Source of the DNA: Milkweed yellows phytoplasma str. MW1
Lineage (GTDB): Bacteria > Bacillota_I > Bacilli_A > Acholeplasmatales > Acholeplasmataceae
DNA length: 10,511 bases
Direction of reading: 5' to 3'
Assembly: GCF_000309485.1 (NCBI RefSeq)
Contig: NZ_AKIL01000038.1
Location: 1-10,511, forward strand
A program made the position numbers and the translations under genes. The notes below the pieces were generated by a model. The model had not been told where the DNA came from, did not search any database, and saw nothing but the letters and a program-made list of their open reading frames with translations. Of the stretch, positions 1-7,096 are shown piece after piece. Position 1 is the stretch's first letter; every line of letters starts with the position of its first letter.

Positions 1-1
1 G

Positions 2-7
2 TATAAT
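2..7 (+). promoter_or_regulatory. Putative -10 box (TATAAT) of the metK promoter
   Basis: A perfect TATAAT lies at the window edge, 43 nt before the metK start codon. The matching -35 box would lie outside the window, so only half of the promoter can be seen. A transcript from here would have a leader of about 35-38 nt. In DNA this AT-rich a -10 hexamer alone is weak evidence; its position just ahead of an SD-bearing gene is what favours it. Confidence 0.45.
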
Positions 8-50
8 ATGTTTTTATTATTTTAAACAAAAAATTTTATGGAGAAAATAA

Positions 51-1196
51 ATGAAAAAATTTAGTAGCGAAGCAGTAACTAAAGGTCATCCTGATAAAAT
101 AGCGGATCAAATTTCTGACGCTTTATTAGACGCTTATTTAAGCGAAGATCAAGAGGCTAAAGTGGCTATCGAAACAGTTGTTACTAGCCAAAAAGTTATC
201 ATTTTTGGCGAAATTCAAACTAGTTCTACATTAGCTCCTCAACAAGTAGAAAAGATTATTAAAAACACTGTTCAACAAATAGGATATGACAGAAAAAACG
301 AAAATTTTTCTTATGATGAATTATCTATCGTTAATTTAACTCACGAACAATCAGAAGAAATAAATAAAGCAGTTTTAAATAAAGGCGCCGGAGATCAAGG
401 TTTAATGTTTGGTTATGCCACCAACGAAACACTAACCTTTTTGCCTTTGAATTTCTTTTTAGCCAAAACTTTAGCTTTAAAATTGACAGAATTAAGAGAA
501 AATCAAACTTTACCTTTTTTAAGGCCGGATGGTAAAACTCAAGTAACTATTTGTTATGATGAAAACAATAAACCTCTTTATGTAGAAGCCATTGTGGTTT
601 CTTGTCAACACGAAAAAAATATTACTCAAGAAGAAATTAAAGAAGAGATTATAGAACATGTTATCAAACCAGTTATTGATCCTCAATTAATGCACGAAAA
701 AACCAAGATTTTCGTCAATCCATCTGGTAGTTTCGTTAATGGCGGTCCTGATTCGGACGCTGGTTTAACAGGTAGAAAAATTATTCAAGACACTTATGGC
801 GGGGAAGTTCATCATGGCGGCGGTTGTTTTAGCGGTAAAGATGCTTCTAAAGTAGACCGTAGTGGCGCTTATATGATGAGATATTTAGCTAAAAATATCG
901 TTGCTGCTGGTGTTTGTGATAAATGTGAATTACAAATTTCTTACGCTATCGGAATAGAACAACCAGTAGGTTTATTTATTAATACCTTTAACACTAATAA
1001 AGTACCTGAATCATTAATTATCCAGACAATTCAACAAAATTTTGATTTAACTCCGCAAGGAATTATTAATCAATTAAAACTAAAACAACCCCTTTTTCAA
1101 ATAACTGCTAGAGATGGACATTTTGGCAGACAAGATGATTTATTTGAATGGGAAAAAACCGATAAAATAGCTTTTTTTCAAAAATTATTAACATAA
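51..1196 (+). CDS. metK: S-adenosylmethionine synthetase (methionine adenosyltransferase)
   Basis: Makes S-adenosylmethionine from methionine and ATP in the cytoplasm, releasing phosphate and pyrophosphate; SAM is the methyl donor for rRNA, tRNA and DNA methylases. The 381 residues match the usual bacterial length of about 380-400. The N-terminal GHPDK motif at 12-16 carries the ATP/phosphate-contacting His13, Asp15 and Lys16. The family signature GAGDQG is at 112-117, and the phosphate-loop signature reads GGGCFSGKD at 256-264, followed by KVDRSGAY. All three domains appear present to the C-terminus. The start is supported by a GGAGA Shine-Dalgarno at 40-44, six nt before the ATG. One oddity is Cys259 where the signature normally has Ala. 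No terminator-like hairpin follows; the proS promoter overlaps the stop codon, so read-through into proS is possible. Identification is secure. Confidence 0.97.
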   Translation: MKKFSSEAVTKGHPDKIADQISDALLDAYLSEDQEAKVAIETVVTSQKVIIFGEIQTSSTLAPQQVEKIIKNTVQQIGYDRKNENFSYDELSIVNLTHEQSEEINKAVLNKGAGDQGLMFGYATNETLTFLPLNFFLAKTLALKLTELRENQTLPFLRPDGKTQVTICYDENNKPLYVEAIVVSCQHEKNITQEEIKEEIIEHVIKPVIDPQLMHEKTKIFVNPSGSFVNGGPDSDAGLTGRKIIQDTYGGEVHHGGGCFSGKDASKVDRSGAYMMRYLAKNIVAAGVCDKCELQISYAIGIEQPVGLFINTFNTNKVPESLIIQTIQQNFDLTPQGIINQLKLKQPLFQITARDGHFGRQDDLFEWEKTDKIAFFQKLLT

Positions 1197-1216
1197 ATGT
1201 TATGAAGTTATATAAT
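1188..1216 (+). promoter_or_regulatory. Predicted sigma-70-type promoter of proS
   Basis: TTAACA at 1188-1193 (one mismatch to TTGACA) and TATAAT at 1211-1216 are separated by exactly 17 nt. The -35 box overlaps the last codons and stop of metK. Transcription would begin near 1223, leaving a leader of about 45 nt with an AAGGA ribosome binding site at 1254-1258, nine nt before the proS ATG. Hexamer match plus optimal spacing makes this one of the better promoters in the window, and it implies that proS can be expressed independently of metK. Confidence 0.65.
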
Positions 1217-1267
1217 ATTAATATAAGCAAATGTTAATAAAATAATTATAAACAAGGATTCTAATTT

Positions 1268-2692
1268 ATGAATGTTAAAAAATTAGTCAAAGAAGTATCT
1301 TTTCGTAATGAAAATTTTAGTCAATGGTACGCAGATGTTTGTTTGAAATCAGAATTGATTGATTATTCCGATGTCAAAGGTTTTTTTATTTATTTGCCGT
1401 ATGGTTATTATCTATGGGAAATGATTCAACAATTTATGAATCAAGAATTAAACAAAACTAACCATCAAAACGTGTATTTTCCTTTAGTATTTACAGAAAG
1501 TTTATTTCAAAAAGAACAGCAACATATTGAAGGATTCGCACCTGAATCAATGACTATCAGAAAAATAGGCGATAAAACTCTGCCAGAAAAATTAATTATT
1601 AGACCTACTTCTGAAGTGTTATTTTCTCAATATTATGCTAAAAAAATAGTTTCTTATCGCGATTTACCTAAATTATTTAATCAATGGTGCAGCGTTGTTC
1701 GTTGGGAAAAAACCAATAAACCTTTTTTAAGAAGTAAAGAATTTTTATGGCAAGAAGGGCATACAGTTCACGCTACAAAAGAAGAAGCTTTAAAAGAAAG
1801 CTTCGATATTTTACATTTATATAAAAAATTAGGTCAAGAATTGTTAGCCATCCCTTTTGTTTCTGGCAAAAAAACCGAAAAAGAGAAATTTAAAGGCGCG
1901 GAAGTTACATATTCTATTGAAGCTTTAATGTATGATGGACAAGCTTTACAAGCTGGAACTTCGCATTATTTAGGAACTAAATTTTCTGAAGCTTTTGAGA
2001 TCACTTTTCAAGATGCTAATTTGCAAAAACAATTCGCTCATCAAACCTCTTGGGGCATTTCTTCTCGCTTAATAGGAGCTTTAATTATGGTTCACGGTGA
2101 TGACGAAGGTTTAGTGATGCCGCCTTATATCGCTCCCGTACAAATCGTCATTGTACCTTTACAAATGAAAAACGAACAAGTAGCGAAAAAAGCGCACCTT
2201 TTATACCAACAATTAAGCACTTCTTATAGAGTGAAAATAGATTTACAAAATAAAAATATAGGTTGGAAATTTAGTAATCACGAACTTAAAGGCATACCTT
2301 TAAGAATAGAAATCAGTAAAAAAGAATTAGAAAATGGAGAATTAACTTTTTTTATCAGACACAATTCTACTAAAATAAAAGTGGCTGAAAAAGATTTATT
2401 AGAAGCAATACCTCTTCTATTAAAAAAAATTCACCAAGAAATGTATCAAAAAGCTTCTGATCATGTTACAAAGAATACTTATCAAGCTAAAACTTATGAT
2501 GAATTTAAAGAACATCTGCAAAAAACAGGATATATTAAAATGAGTGTTTATGAAAATGAAGCTGAAGAAATTATTAAAAAAGAGACAGGCGCTACCGCTC
2601 GAGTTATTTTAGATGAACCTTTAATAACAGAAATTTGCCCTGTAACCAATAAAAAAGCTAACCAAACAGTTTTATTTGCTAGAGCTTATTAA
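1268..2692 (+). CDS. proS: Prolyl-tRNA synthetase, archaeal/eukaryotic-type short form
   Basis: Charges tRNA-Pro with proline in the cytoplasm (class II aminoacyl-tRNA synthetase). The 474-residue protein lacks the large editing insertion that bacterial-type ProRS carries between motifs 2 and 3, which marks the archaeal/eukaryotic-type enzyme. The Thr-Ser-Glu loop is at 114-116. Motif 2 begins RWE at 145-147 and continues FLRSKEFLWQEGHT at 153-166. Motif 3 with its class-defining Arg is near Arg267 (GISSRLIGALIMVHGDD). An anticodon-binding domain follows, then the C-terminal domain typical of this subtype, ending in the characteristic Tyr474. Other members often have a four-Cys zinc site in that domain; here only Cys457 can be seen, so zinc binding is probably lost. 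Start choice rests on AAGGA at 1254-1258. A hairpin follows the stop codon. Confidence 0.96.
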   Translation: MNVKKLVKEVSFRNENFSQWYADVCLKSELIDYSDVKGFFIYLPYGYYLWEMIQQFMNQELNKTNHQNVYFPLVFTESLFQKEQQHIEGFAPESMTIRKIGDKTLPEKLIIRPTSEVLFSQYYAKKIVSYRDLPKLFNQWCSVVRWEKTNKPFLRSKEFLWQEGHTVHATKEEALKESFDILHLYKKLGQELLAIPFVSGKKTEKEKFKGAEVTYSIEALMYDGQALQAGTSHYLGTKFSEAFEITFQDANLQKQFAHQTSWGISSRLIGALIMVHGDDEGLVMPPYIAPVQIVIVPLQMKNEQVAKKAHLLYQQLSTSYRVKIDLQNKNIGWKFSNHELKGIPLRIEISKKELENGELTFFIRHNSTKIKVAEKDLLEAIPLLLKKIHQEMYQKASDHVTKNTYQAKTYDEFKEHLQKTGYIKMSVYENEAEEIIKKETGATARVILDEPLITEICPVTNKKANQTVLFARAY

Positions 2693-2700
2693 TAAATTAA

Positions 2701-2731
2701 TTTATCCTAAGAAGATCCTTCTGAGGATAAA
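2701..2731 (+). terminator. Hairpin after proS, terminator-like but without a T-tract
   Basis: TTTATCCT (2701-2708) pairs with AGGATAAA (2724-2731), and GAAG (2711-2714) pairs with CTTC (2718-2721) around a three-base ATC loop. An A-T pair and one A.G mismatch link the two blocks, giving about 13 paired positions. It starts nine nt after the proS stop, where a terminator is expected, but no run of T follows, so it may instead protect the 3' end or act as a weak or factor-assisted terminator. Confidence 0.5.
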
Positions 2732-2742
2732 TCACACATGCT

Positions 2743-2771
2743 TTGACATTTGTCATATTATATGTTAGAAT
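2743..2771 (+). promoter_or_regulatory. Strong predicted promoter of the CorC-family gene, with an operator-like palindrome on the -35 box
   Basis: TTGACA (2743-2748, perfect) and TAGAAT (2766-2771, one mismatch) are separated by exactly 17 nt, the best promoter in the window. TGACATTTGTCA at 2744-2755 is a 12-nt inverted repeat (5-bp arms, TT centre) lying over the -35 box, where a dimeric repressor could block polymerase. No regulator is identified. Transcription should start near 2778. Confidence 0.72.
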
Positions 2772-2779
2772 AAAAATAG

Positions 2780-2810
2780 TTATTTCCTAAAAGTAAAAAA
2801 AGGGAAATAA
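2780..2810 (+). promoter_or_regulatory. 5'-proximal hairpin of the leader RNA
   Basis: TTATTTCC (2780-2787) pairs perfectly with GGAAATAA (2803-2810), with a possible extra T-G pair, around an A-rich loop of about 15 nt. From the predicted start site the RNA would begin almost directly with this stem. The purine-rich AAGGGGA (2811-2817), which resembles a Shine-Dalgarno, follows immediately. It could be an mRNA-stabilising 5' stem or part of a larger regulatory fold. Confidence 0.45.
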
Positions 2811-2834
2811 AAGGGGATTTGATTACTTAGATAT

Positions 2835-2927
2835 ATGGAAAATGATGATTTAACAGAGAATTTAAATAATACTATTTATAGCCTATTTTTCGCTTGTGCG
2901 AAAAATAAGAAAGAGGTTATAAATTAA
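2835..2927 (+). CDS. Putative 30-residue leader peptide upstream of the CorC-family gene
   Basis: An uninterrupted frame of 30 codons starts at ATG 2835 and ends at TAA 2925-2927, a single base before the GTG start of the next gene. The N-terminal part is acidic (M-E-N-D-D-L-T-E), the middle is hydrophobic (SLFFACA) and the end is Lys-rich. Its last 18 codons span the long hairpin that covers the downstream ribosome binding site, the geometry of a translation-coupled regulatory leader peptide. Evidence against it: the only good SD-like sequence, AAGGGGA at 2811-2817, is about 18 nt from the ATG, too far for ordinary initiation. A 30-codon frame can also arise by chance in DNA like this. No known leader peptide is recognised. 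Function is inferred from position only. Confidence 0.4.
   Translation: MENDDLTENLNNTIYSLFFACAKNKKEVIN
2874..2924 (+). promoter_or_regulatory. Long SD-occluding hairpin before the CorC-family start codon
   Basis: Inner stem: 2884-2893 pairs perfectly over ten bp with 2898-2907 around a TTGT loop. Outer stem: ATTTATAGCC (2874-2883) pairs with GGTTATAAAT (2915-2924), ten pairs with one G-U. The 3' side carries a seven-nt bulge at 2908-2914. The ribosome binding site AAAGAGG (2910-2916) sits in this bulge, and its two Gs are paired in the outer stem, so the folded RNA should hide it. A ribosome finishing the leader frame at 2927 would open the stem. No T-tract follows, so this is not a rho-independent terminator. 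Confidence 0.65.
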
Positions 2928-2928
2928 A

Positions 2929-4212
2929 GTGGACTATTTCAACGTTTATATAATGATTTTTGGATTAATTTTGTTGAATGCTTTTTTTGCTGCGGTCGAA
3001 ATTTCGTTAGTAACTTTAAGCGAAAGTAAAATTAATTTAGAAATTAAAAATGGTTCTAAAAAAGCTTTAAAAATAAAAAAATTAAAAGAAACTCCTACTC
3101 ATTTTTTATCTGTTATTCAGATAATGATTCATATTTTAACCTTTGTTCAAGGTTATCTTTTGAAAAATGATTTAGGAATTCATTTCACAATCGGTTTAGT
3201 TGTTGTTTCTATTGTTTTTGGGGAAATTACTCCAAAAAGAATAGCTTTAAACTTTCCTTTGAAAACAGCTTATTTTTTATTAGATCTGTTCAATATTTTT
3301 TGTTTCATAACTAAACCTATCGTTTGGTTATTGAACCAGATAAGCAATATTATTTTATATGCTTTAGGAATGGATCCACATAAAAAAAATGATGCTGTAG
3401 CTGAAGATGAATTGAGATATTTGCTAAACACTTCTTACCGTAAAGGTATTATCGATAGTAGCGAGAACAATATGATTCAAAACATTTTTGACTTTGATGA
3501 AACCAAAGTTTCGGATGTAATGCGTCATAGAAAAGAAATTATCGCTATTAAATCAGATGTTACTCGTGAAGAATTAACTGATTTGATTTGTTCGGAAAAA
3601 TACACAAGATTCCCTGTTTATGAGGAAAGTATTGATAAAATAATCGGTATCGTTCACGTAAAAGATGTTTTTAAAGGGTTAATGAAAGTGGATAAAAACC
3701 ATTTACAATTCAACATTAAAGATTTCCTTCGCAAAGCTTATTACGTAATGGAATTTAAAAACATTAGTGAATTATTTAAAGAAATGCAATTGAAACAAAA
3801 CCATATTGCTATTGTAGTTGATGAATATGGCGGAACTGCTGGGATTGTCACTATTGAAGATGTAATTGAAGAAATTCTAGGTGATATAGAAGATGAATAC
3901 GACAAACAGAACCAAGAAATTATCCAAATTTCTGAACACGAATATATCATCAAAGGAACTACTCACTTATACGATATAGAAGAAGAATTAAAAGCAGATT
4001 TACCTATTGATGATTACGAAACTTTAAGTGGTTTTATGTTAGGGAAATTTAAAAGAATTCCTGAAAATAACGAAAAAATTAAAATAATTTATAATAATTG
4101 GAAGTTTGATGGTTTAGCTCATGACGGTTTAGTTATTACTAAAATTAAAGTGTCTAAAATTGAACCAGTTCAACAAATAACTCAAAACTCTGAAGAACAA
4201 CCAGAATTATAA
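2929..4212 (+). CDS. CNNM/CorC (HlyC/TlyC-like) membrane protein with paired CBS domains; probable Mg2+ transport protein
   Basis: A 427-residue membrane protein of the family long labelled 'hemolysin' and now associated with Mg2+ (and Co2+) transport or efflux. An N-terminal DUF21/CNNM domain covers roughly residues 1-145, including the typical NAFFAAVEISLVTLS and GEITPKRIAL. Two CBS domains lie at about 190-310 (VSDVMRHR, RFPVYEESIDKIIGIVHVKD; then VVDEYGGTAGIVTIEDVIEEILGDI). A C-terminal CorC_HlyC domain follows to about 410 (LSGFMLGKFKRIP). The start is GTG at 2929: an in-frame stop lies nine nt upstream, and the next Met, residue 9, has no SD. DUF21 seems about 20 residues short between its second and third helices, and the first CBS has MRHR where MTPR is usual. 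Expression is probably controlled through the hairpin leader. A terminator follows. Cation specificity is inferred from the family. Confidence 0.88.
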   Translation: MDYFNVYIMIFGLILLNAFFAAVEISLVTLSESKINLEIKNGSKKALKIKKLKETPTHFLSVIQIMIHILTFVQGYLLKNDLGIHFTIGLVVVSIVFGEITPKRIALNFPLKTAYFLLDLFNIFCFITKPIVWLLNQISNIILYALGMDPHKKNDAVAEDELRYLLNTSYRKGIIDSSENNMIQNIFDFDETKVSDVMRHRKEIIAIKSDVTREELTDLICSEKYTRFPVYEESIDKIIGIVHVKDVFKGLMKVDKNHLQFNIKDFLRKAYYVMEFKNISELFKEMQLKQNHIAIVVDEYGGTAGIVTIEDVIEEILGDIEDEYDKQNQEIIQISEHEYIIKGTTHLYDIEEELKADLPIDDYETLSGFMLGKFKRIPENNEKIKIIYNNWKFDGLAHDGLVITKIKVSKIEPVQQITQNSEEQPEL

Positions 4213-4229
4213 AAAGTTTAATCTATTTT

Positions 4230-4257
4230 AAAAGAAGTTTTTTTAACTTCTTTTTTT
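4230..4257 (+). terminator. Rho-independent terminator after the CorC-family gene
   Basis: AAAAGAAGTT (4230-4239) pairs perfectly with AACTTCTTTT (4245-4254) around a five-T loop, and the T run continues to 4257. The ten-bp stem has only two G-C pairs, but the format (stem plus T-tract, 18 nt after the stop codon) is clear and suggests the ATPase gene downstream is transcribed separately. Confidence 0.75.
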
Positions 4258-4316
4258 GTGCGTTGATAATGATAAATTTTTTTATGCGTTAAAAACGATT
4301 AAATTAAAAAAATGAC

Positions 4317-4322
4317 TATAAA
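4317..4322 (+). promoter_or_regulatory. Possible -10 box upstream of the P-type ATPase gene
   Basis: TATAAA lies about 40 nt before the ATPase start and after the preceding terminator, so a promoter is expected near here. No convincing -35 hexamer lies 16-18 nt upstream; the TTGATA at 4263-4268 is much too far away. This is a weak call based mainly on position. Confidence 0.25.
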
Positions 4323-4357
4323 ATGAAAAAATACTATTAGAAAGTTTTTCCTCGTTG

Positions 4358-7093
4358 ATGGAATCCTTATTTTACCAATTAAATCTCAAAAAATTAGAAA
4401 AAGCATTAAATACCGATTTTGCAAAAGGTTTAGATAATACTAAAGTTCAACAAAAGCGTTTAAAAGATGGTTTTAATCGTTTGCAAGAACCGGTTGCTGT
4501 TTCCTTTTGGAAAACATTTAGAAAACAATTTAATGATTTGTTTGTTTATCTTTTATTAATAGCATCTGCTATCTCTTTTGTAATGGGTTTTATTTCCCAT
4601 CAAAAAGAAGAAATTTTGGAAGGTATTTTAATTTTAATCATTGTTTTAATTAATGCTTTTTTGAGCGTTATTTATGAAAATAAAACTCAAAAATCATTAT
4701 TAATGGTTAAAAACAAAACCAAACCTTATAGTAAAGTTTTAAGAAATAACCAAAAACAATTGATTTCGCAAGAAGAGCTGGTCGTAGGAGATATAGTTTT
4801 TTTAGAAACCGGGGACATTGTTCCGGCTGATATCAGGTTAATCCAATCCAACCATTTAAAAATTAATGAATCAGTGTTAACAGGTGAAACTTTATCAGTT
4901 GCTAAAAAACATCAAGATAACGATCCACCTTTTAATTTATTTAATGCTTTTAACATAGTTTTCATGAGCACAGTCGTGGTGTATGGCAACGCCAAAGGAG
5001 TGGTTTTAGCTACAGGAATGAAGACTCAGATTGGTAAAATTACTCAATTTACCTTAATAAAAAAAACAACTAAAACTCCTTTAGAAAAAAATATTGCTCA
5101 TCTATCTAAATTGTTGAGTGTTATTATCGCTTTTTTAATTATAATCAATTTTTCGTTAAACCTATTGAAACATTATTGGTTTGGCAAAAAAATCGATTTA
5201 ACCGTTTTAAAACATTTTTTATTTTCTTCTATCGCTTTGGCGGTAGCAGTTATTCCGGAAGGTTTATTAGCTATTATCACCATTATTATGATTTTAGGAA
5301 TTAAAAAATTAGCAAACCAAAAAGCTATCGTTAAAAATTTAAAAACTTTAGAAATCTTGGGAACTGTGAGTGTTATTTGTACAGATAAAACAGGCACTTT
5401 AACTTATAATAAAATGAATATTAAACATTTATATACATCGAACAAAGTTTTTTCGGTTAATAGCGCTTTACCTTTTCCCAAAGATGTTTTAAGATTGGTT
5501 CAATATGGTTGCTTATGTAATAATGCGAATACACAAAAAGACCAAAATAACAAGATCAATAATATTATCTCTGATCCTGTAGATCAATCTTTTATTGATT
5601 TAGCTCATTTATGGCAAATAGATGTTAATTTATTAAGAGAAGAAAATATACGCCTTAAAGAATTTCCTTTTGACGATAAATATAAATTAATGATTACTAT
5701 TCATCGATTAAAAAGTCGTAAATATATCATTATTAAAGGAGCTGGAGAAATAATCTGTAATTTATCCAACTATGTAGATTGCCGAGGTGAAATGCAGGAA
5801 AAACAGTTAAATAATGAGCATCTGATAAACAATGAATTAACACGAATGACTCAAACAGGTTATAAAGTGTTAGGTGTGGCTTATGTTGATTTTTTTCAAG
5901 AAGAATGGTTGCAAGAAGATATCACTTTAGATGAATTATTGTCCCAATTGCAAAATAAAATCGTTTTTTTAGGTTTGGTTGCTATACAAGATCCTATTAG
6001 GCCAGAAATTTTTGCAGCTATTCAAGACTGTCGCAACGCTTCTATTATCCCTATTATGATCACAGGCGATCATTTATATACTGCCGAAAAGATAGCTAAA
6101 GAATTACAAATTTTAAAACATCCGCACGATTTAGCTATTAACGGAGATATGTTGGAACAAATGAGCGAAAGTGAAATGAATACTAAATTACCTTATATTA
6201 AAGTTTATGCTAGAACTAAACCAGAACAAAAATTAAAAATTGTGCAATATTGGCAGAAATTAGGTCATATTGTCGCTATGACAGGTGATGGAGTGAACGA
6301 TGCTCCTAGCATCAAACAAGCTGATATTGGTATTTCTATGGGCGTAAATGGTACGGAAATCACTAAACAAACAGCTGATATCGTTTTAACAGATGATAAT
6401 TTCAATACTATTAAAAACGCTATTGAAGAAGGAAGAAATATTTTTTTAAACATTAAAAAAAGTATTCTTTTTCTTTTAAGTTGTAATATGGGTGAAATAA
6501 CTGTTATTTTATTAAATACTTGTTTGGGACATTTCTTTTTCACTTATGATTTTGTTATTCTTAGCGCTTTGCAAATTCTTTGGATTAATTTAGTCACCGA
6601 TTCTTTAGTCGCTTTAGGGTTAGGTATGGAACCTAAAGAAAAAGAATTAATGAATCAAAAACCACGTAATATTAAAAAAGCCTTACTAACTCCTACTTTG
6701 TTTTATAAAATAGCTTTAGAAGGGTTCTTTTTAGGTTTATTAACTTTCTTAGCCGCTTGGATTGGTTATAAGTTGCATCCTCAGGAAGCAGCGAAATACG
6801 GACAAACTTTCGCCTTTTTTGCCTTATCTTTGTCGCAATTAGTACATGTTTTTAATTTAAGGCATTTACATAAATCGGTTTTTTCGCTTCAGACCAACTG
6901 GGCTTTAATTAAATTCTTTCTGATTAGTGTTTTTTTACAAATGATTATTCTATTCGTTCCTTTTTTAAAAGAAAACTTTCAATTAGCTGATTTATCGTGC
7001 AGAGACTTTCTCATCATTTTTATGTTATCGATGAGCCCTTTATTAGTGGTAGAGATAGCGAAAAAAGTTTTAAAAAGAAAGATTAATGATTAA
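4358..7093 (+). CDS. Type II P-type cation-transporting ATPase (Ca2+-pump-like)
   Basis: An ATP-driven membrane cation pump of 911 residues, the full length of the family. Numbering from ATG 4358: an N-terminal cation_ATPase_N region; the actuator motif TGET (175-178, Glu177); the M4 ion-site motif PEGLLA beginning at Pro300; the phosphorylation motif CTDKTGTLT with Asp343; the nucleotide-binding KGAGE at Lys460; the hinge TGDGVNDAP at 642-650. M5 has N710-M-G-E713 and M6 has N744-L-V-T747-D748, which match the Ca2+-coordinating positions of SERCA-type pumps. PEGLLA, instead of PEGLPA, resembles Na+/K+-ATPases. About ten membrane segments are expected. TTG at 4355 would add one residue; the ATG is preferred, although the SD (AGAAAG, 4339-4344) is weak and slightly better spaced from the TTG. 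Ca2+ is the best guess; Na+/K+ or Mg2+ cannot be excluded. Confidence 0.93.
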   Translation: MESLFYQLNLKKLEKALNTDFAKGLDNTKVQQKRLKDGFNRLQEPVAVSFWKTFRKQFNDLFVYLLLIASAISFVMGFISHQKEEILEGILILIIVLINAFLSVIYENKTQKSLLMVKNKTKPYSKVLRNNQKQLISQEELVVGDIVFLETGDIVPADIRLIQSNHLKINESVLTGETLSVAKKHQDNDPPFNLFNAFNIVFMSTVVVYGNAKGVVLATGMKTQIGKITQFTLIKKTTKTPLEKNIAHLSKLLSVIIAFLIIINFSLNLLKHYWFGKKIDLTVLKHFLFSSIALAVAVIPEGLLAIITIIMILGIKKLANQKAIVKNLKTLEILGTVSVICTDKTGTLTYNKMNIKHLYTSNKVFSVNSALPFPKDVLRLVQYGCLCNNANTQKDQNNKINNIISDPVDQSFIDLAHLWQIDVNLLREENIRLKEFPFDDKYKLMITIHRLKSRKYIIIKGAGEIICNLSNYVDCRGEMQEKQLNNEHLINNELTRMTQTGYKVLGVAYVDFFQEEWLQEDITLDELLSQLQNKIVFLGLVAIQDPIRPEIFAAIQDCRNASIIPIMITGDHLYTAEKIAKELQILKHPHDLAINGDMLEQMSESEMNTKLPYIKVYARTKPEQKLKIVQYWQKLGHIVAMTGDGVNDAPSIKQADIGISMGVNGTEITKQTADIVLTDDNFNTIKNAIEEGRNIFLNIKKSILFLLSCNMGEITVILLNTCLGHFFFTYDFVILSALQILWINLVTDSLVALGLGMEPKEKELMNQKPRNIKKALLTPTLFYKIALEGFFLGLLTFLAAWIGYKLHPQEAAKYGQTFAFFALSLSQLVHVFNLRHLHKSVFSLQTNWALIKFFLISVFLQMIILFVPFLKENFQLADLSCRDFLIIFMLSMSPLLVVEIAKKVLKRKIND

Positions 7094-7096
7094 TAG

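Noticed and set aside
1211..1225. ATATTAATAT palindrome after metK
   Set aside because: Pure A/T, overlaps the proS -10 box and is expected by chance at this base composition.
2778..2928. A known riboswitch (M-box, yybP-ykoY, preQ1, fluoride) in the CorC leader
   Set aside because: None of the conserved core sequences of these classes can be found; only simple hairpins are visible.
3741..3953. Minus-strand open frame within the CorC-family gene
   Set aside because: Antisense shadow of the CBS-domain coding sequence, with no SD and no recognisable protein character.
5173..5397. Minus-strand open frame within the ATPase gene
   Set aside because: It lies opposite the M4/phosphorylation region of a clearly real gene; its hydrophobicity mirrors the complementary strand.
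6265..6543. Minus-strand 92-codon frame within the ATPase gene
   Set aside because: Antisense to the hinge and M5 coding region; no independent start signals.
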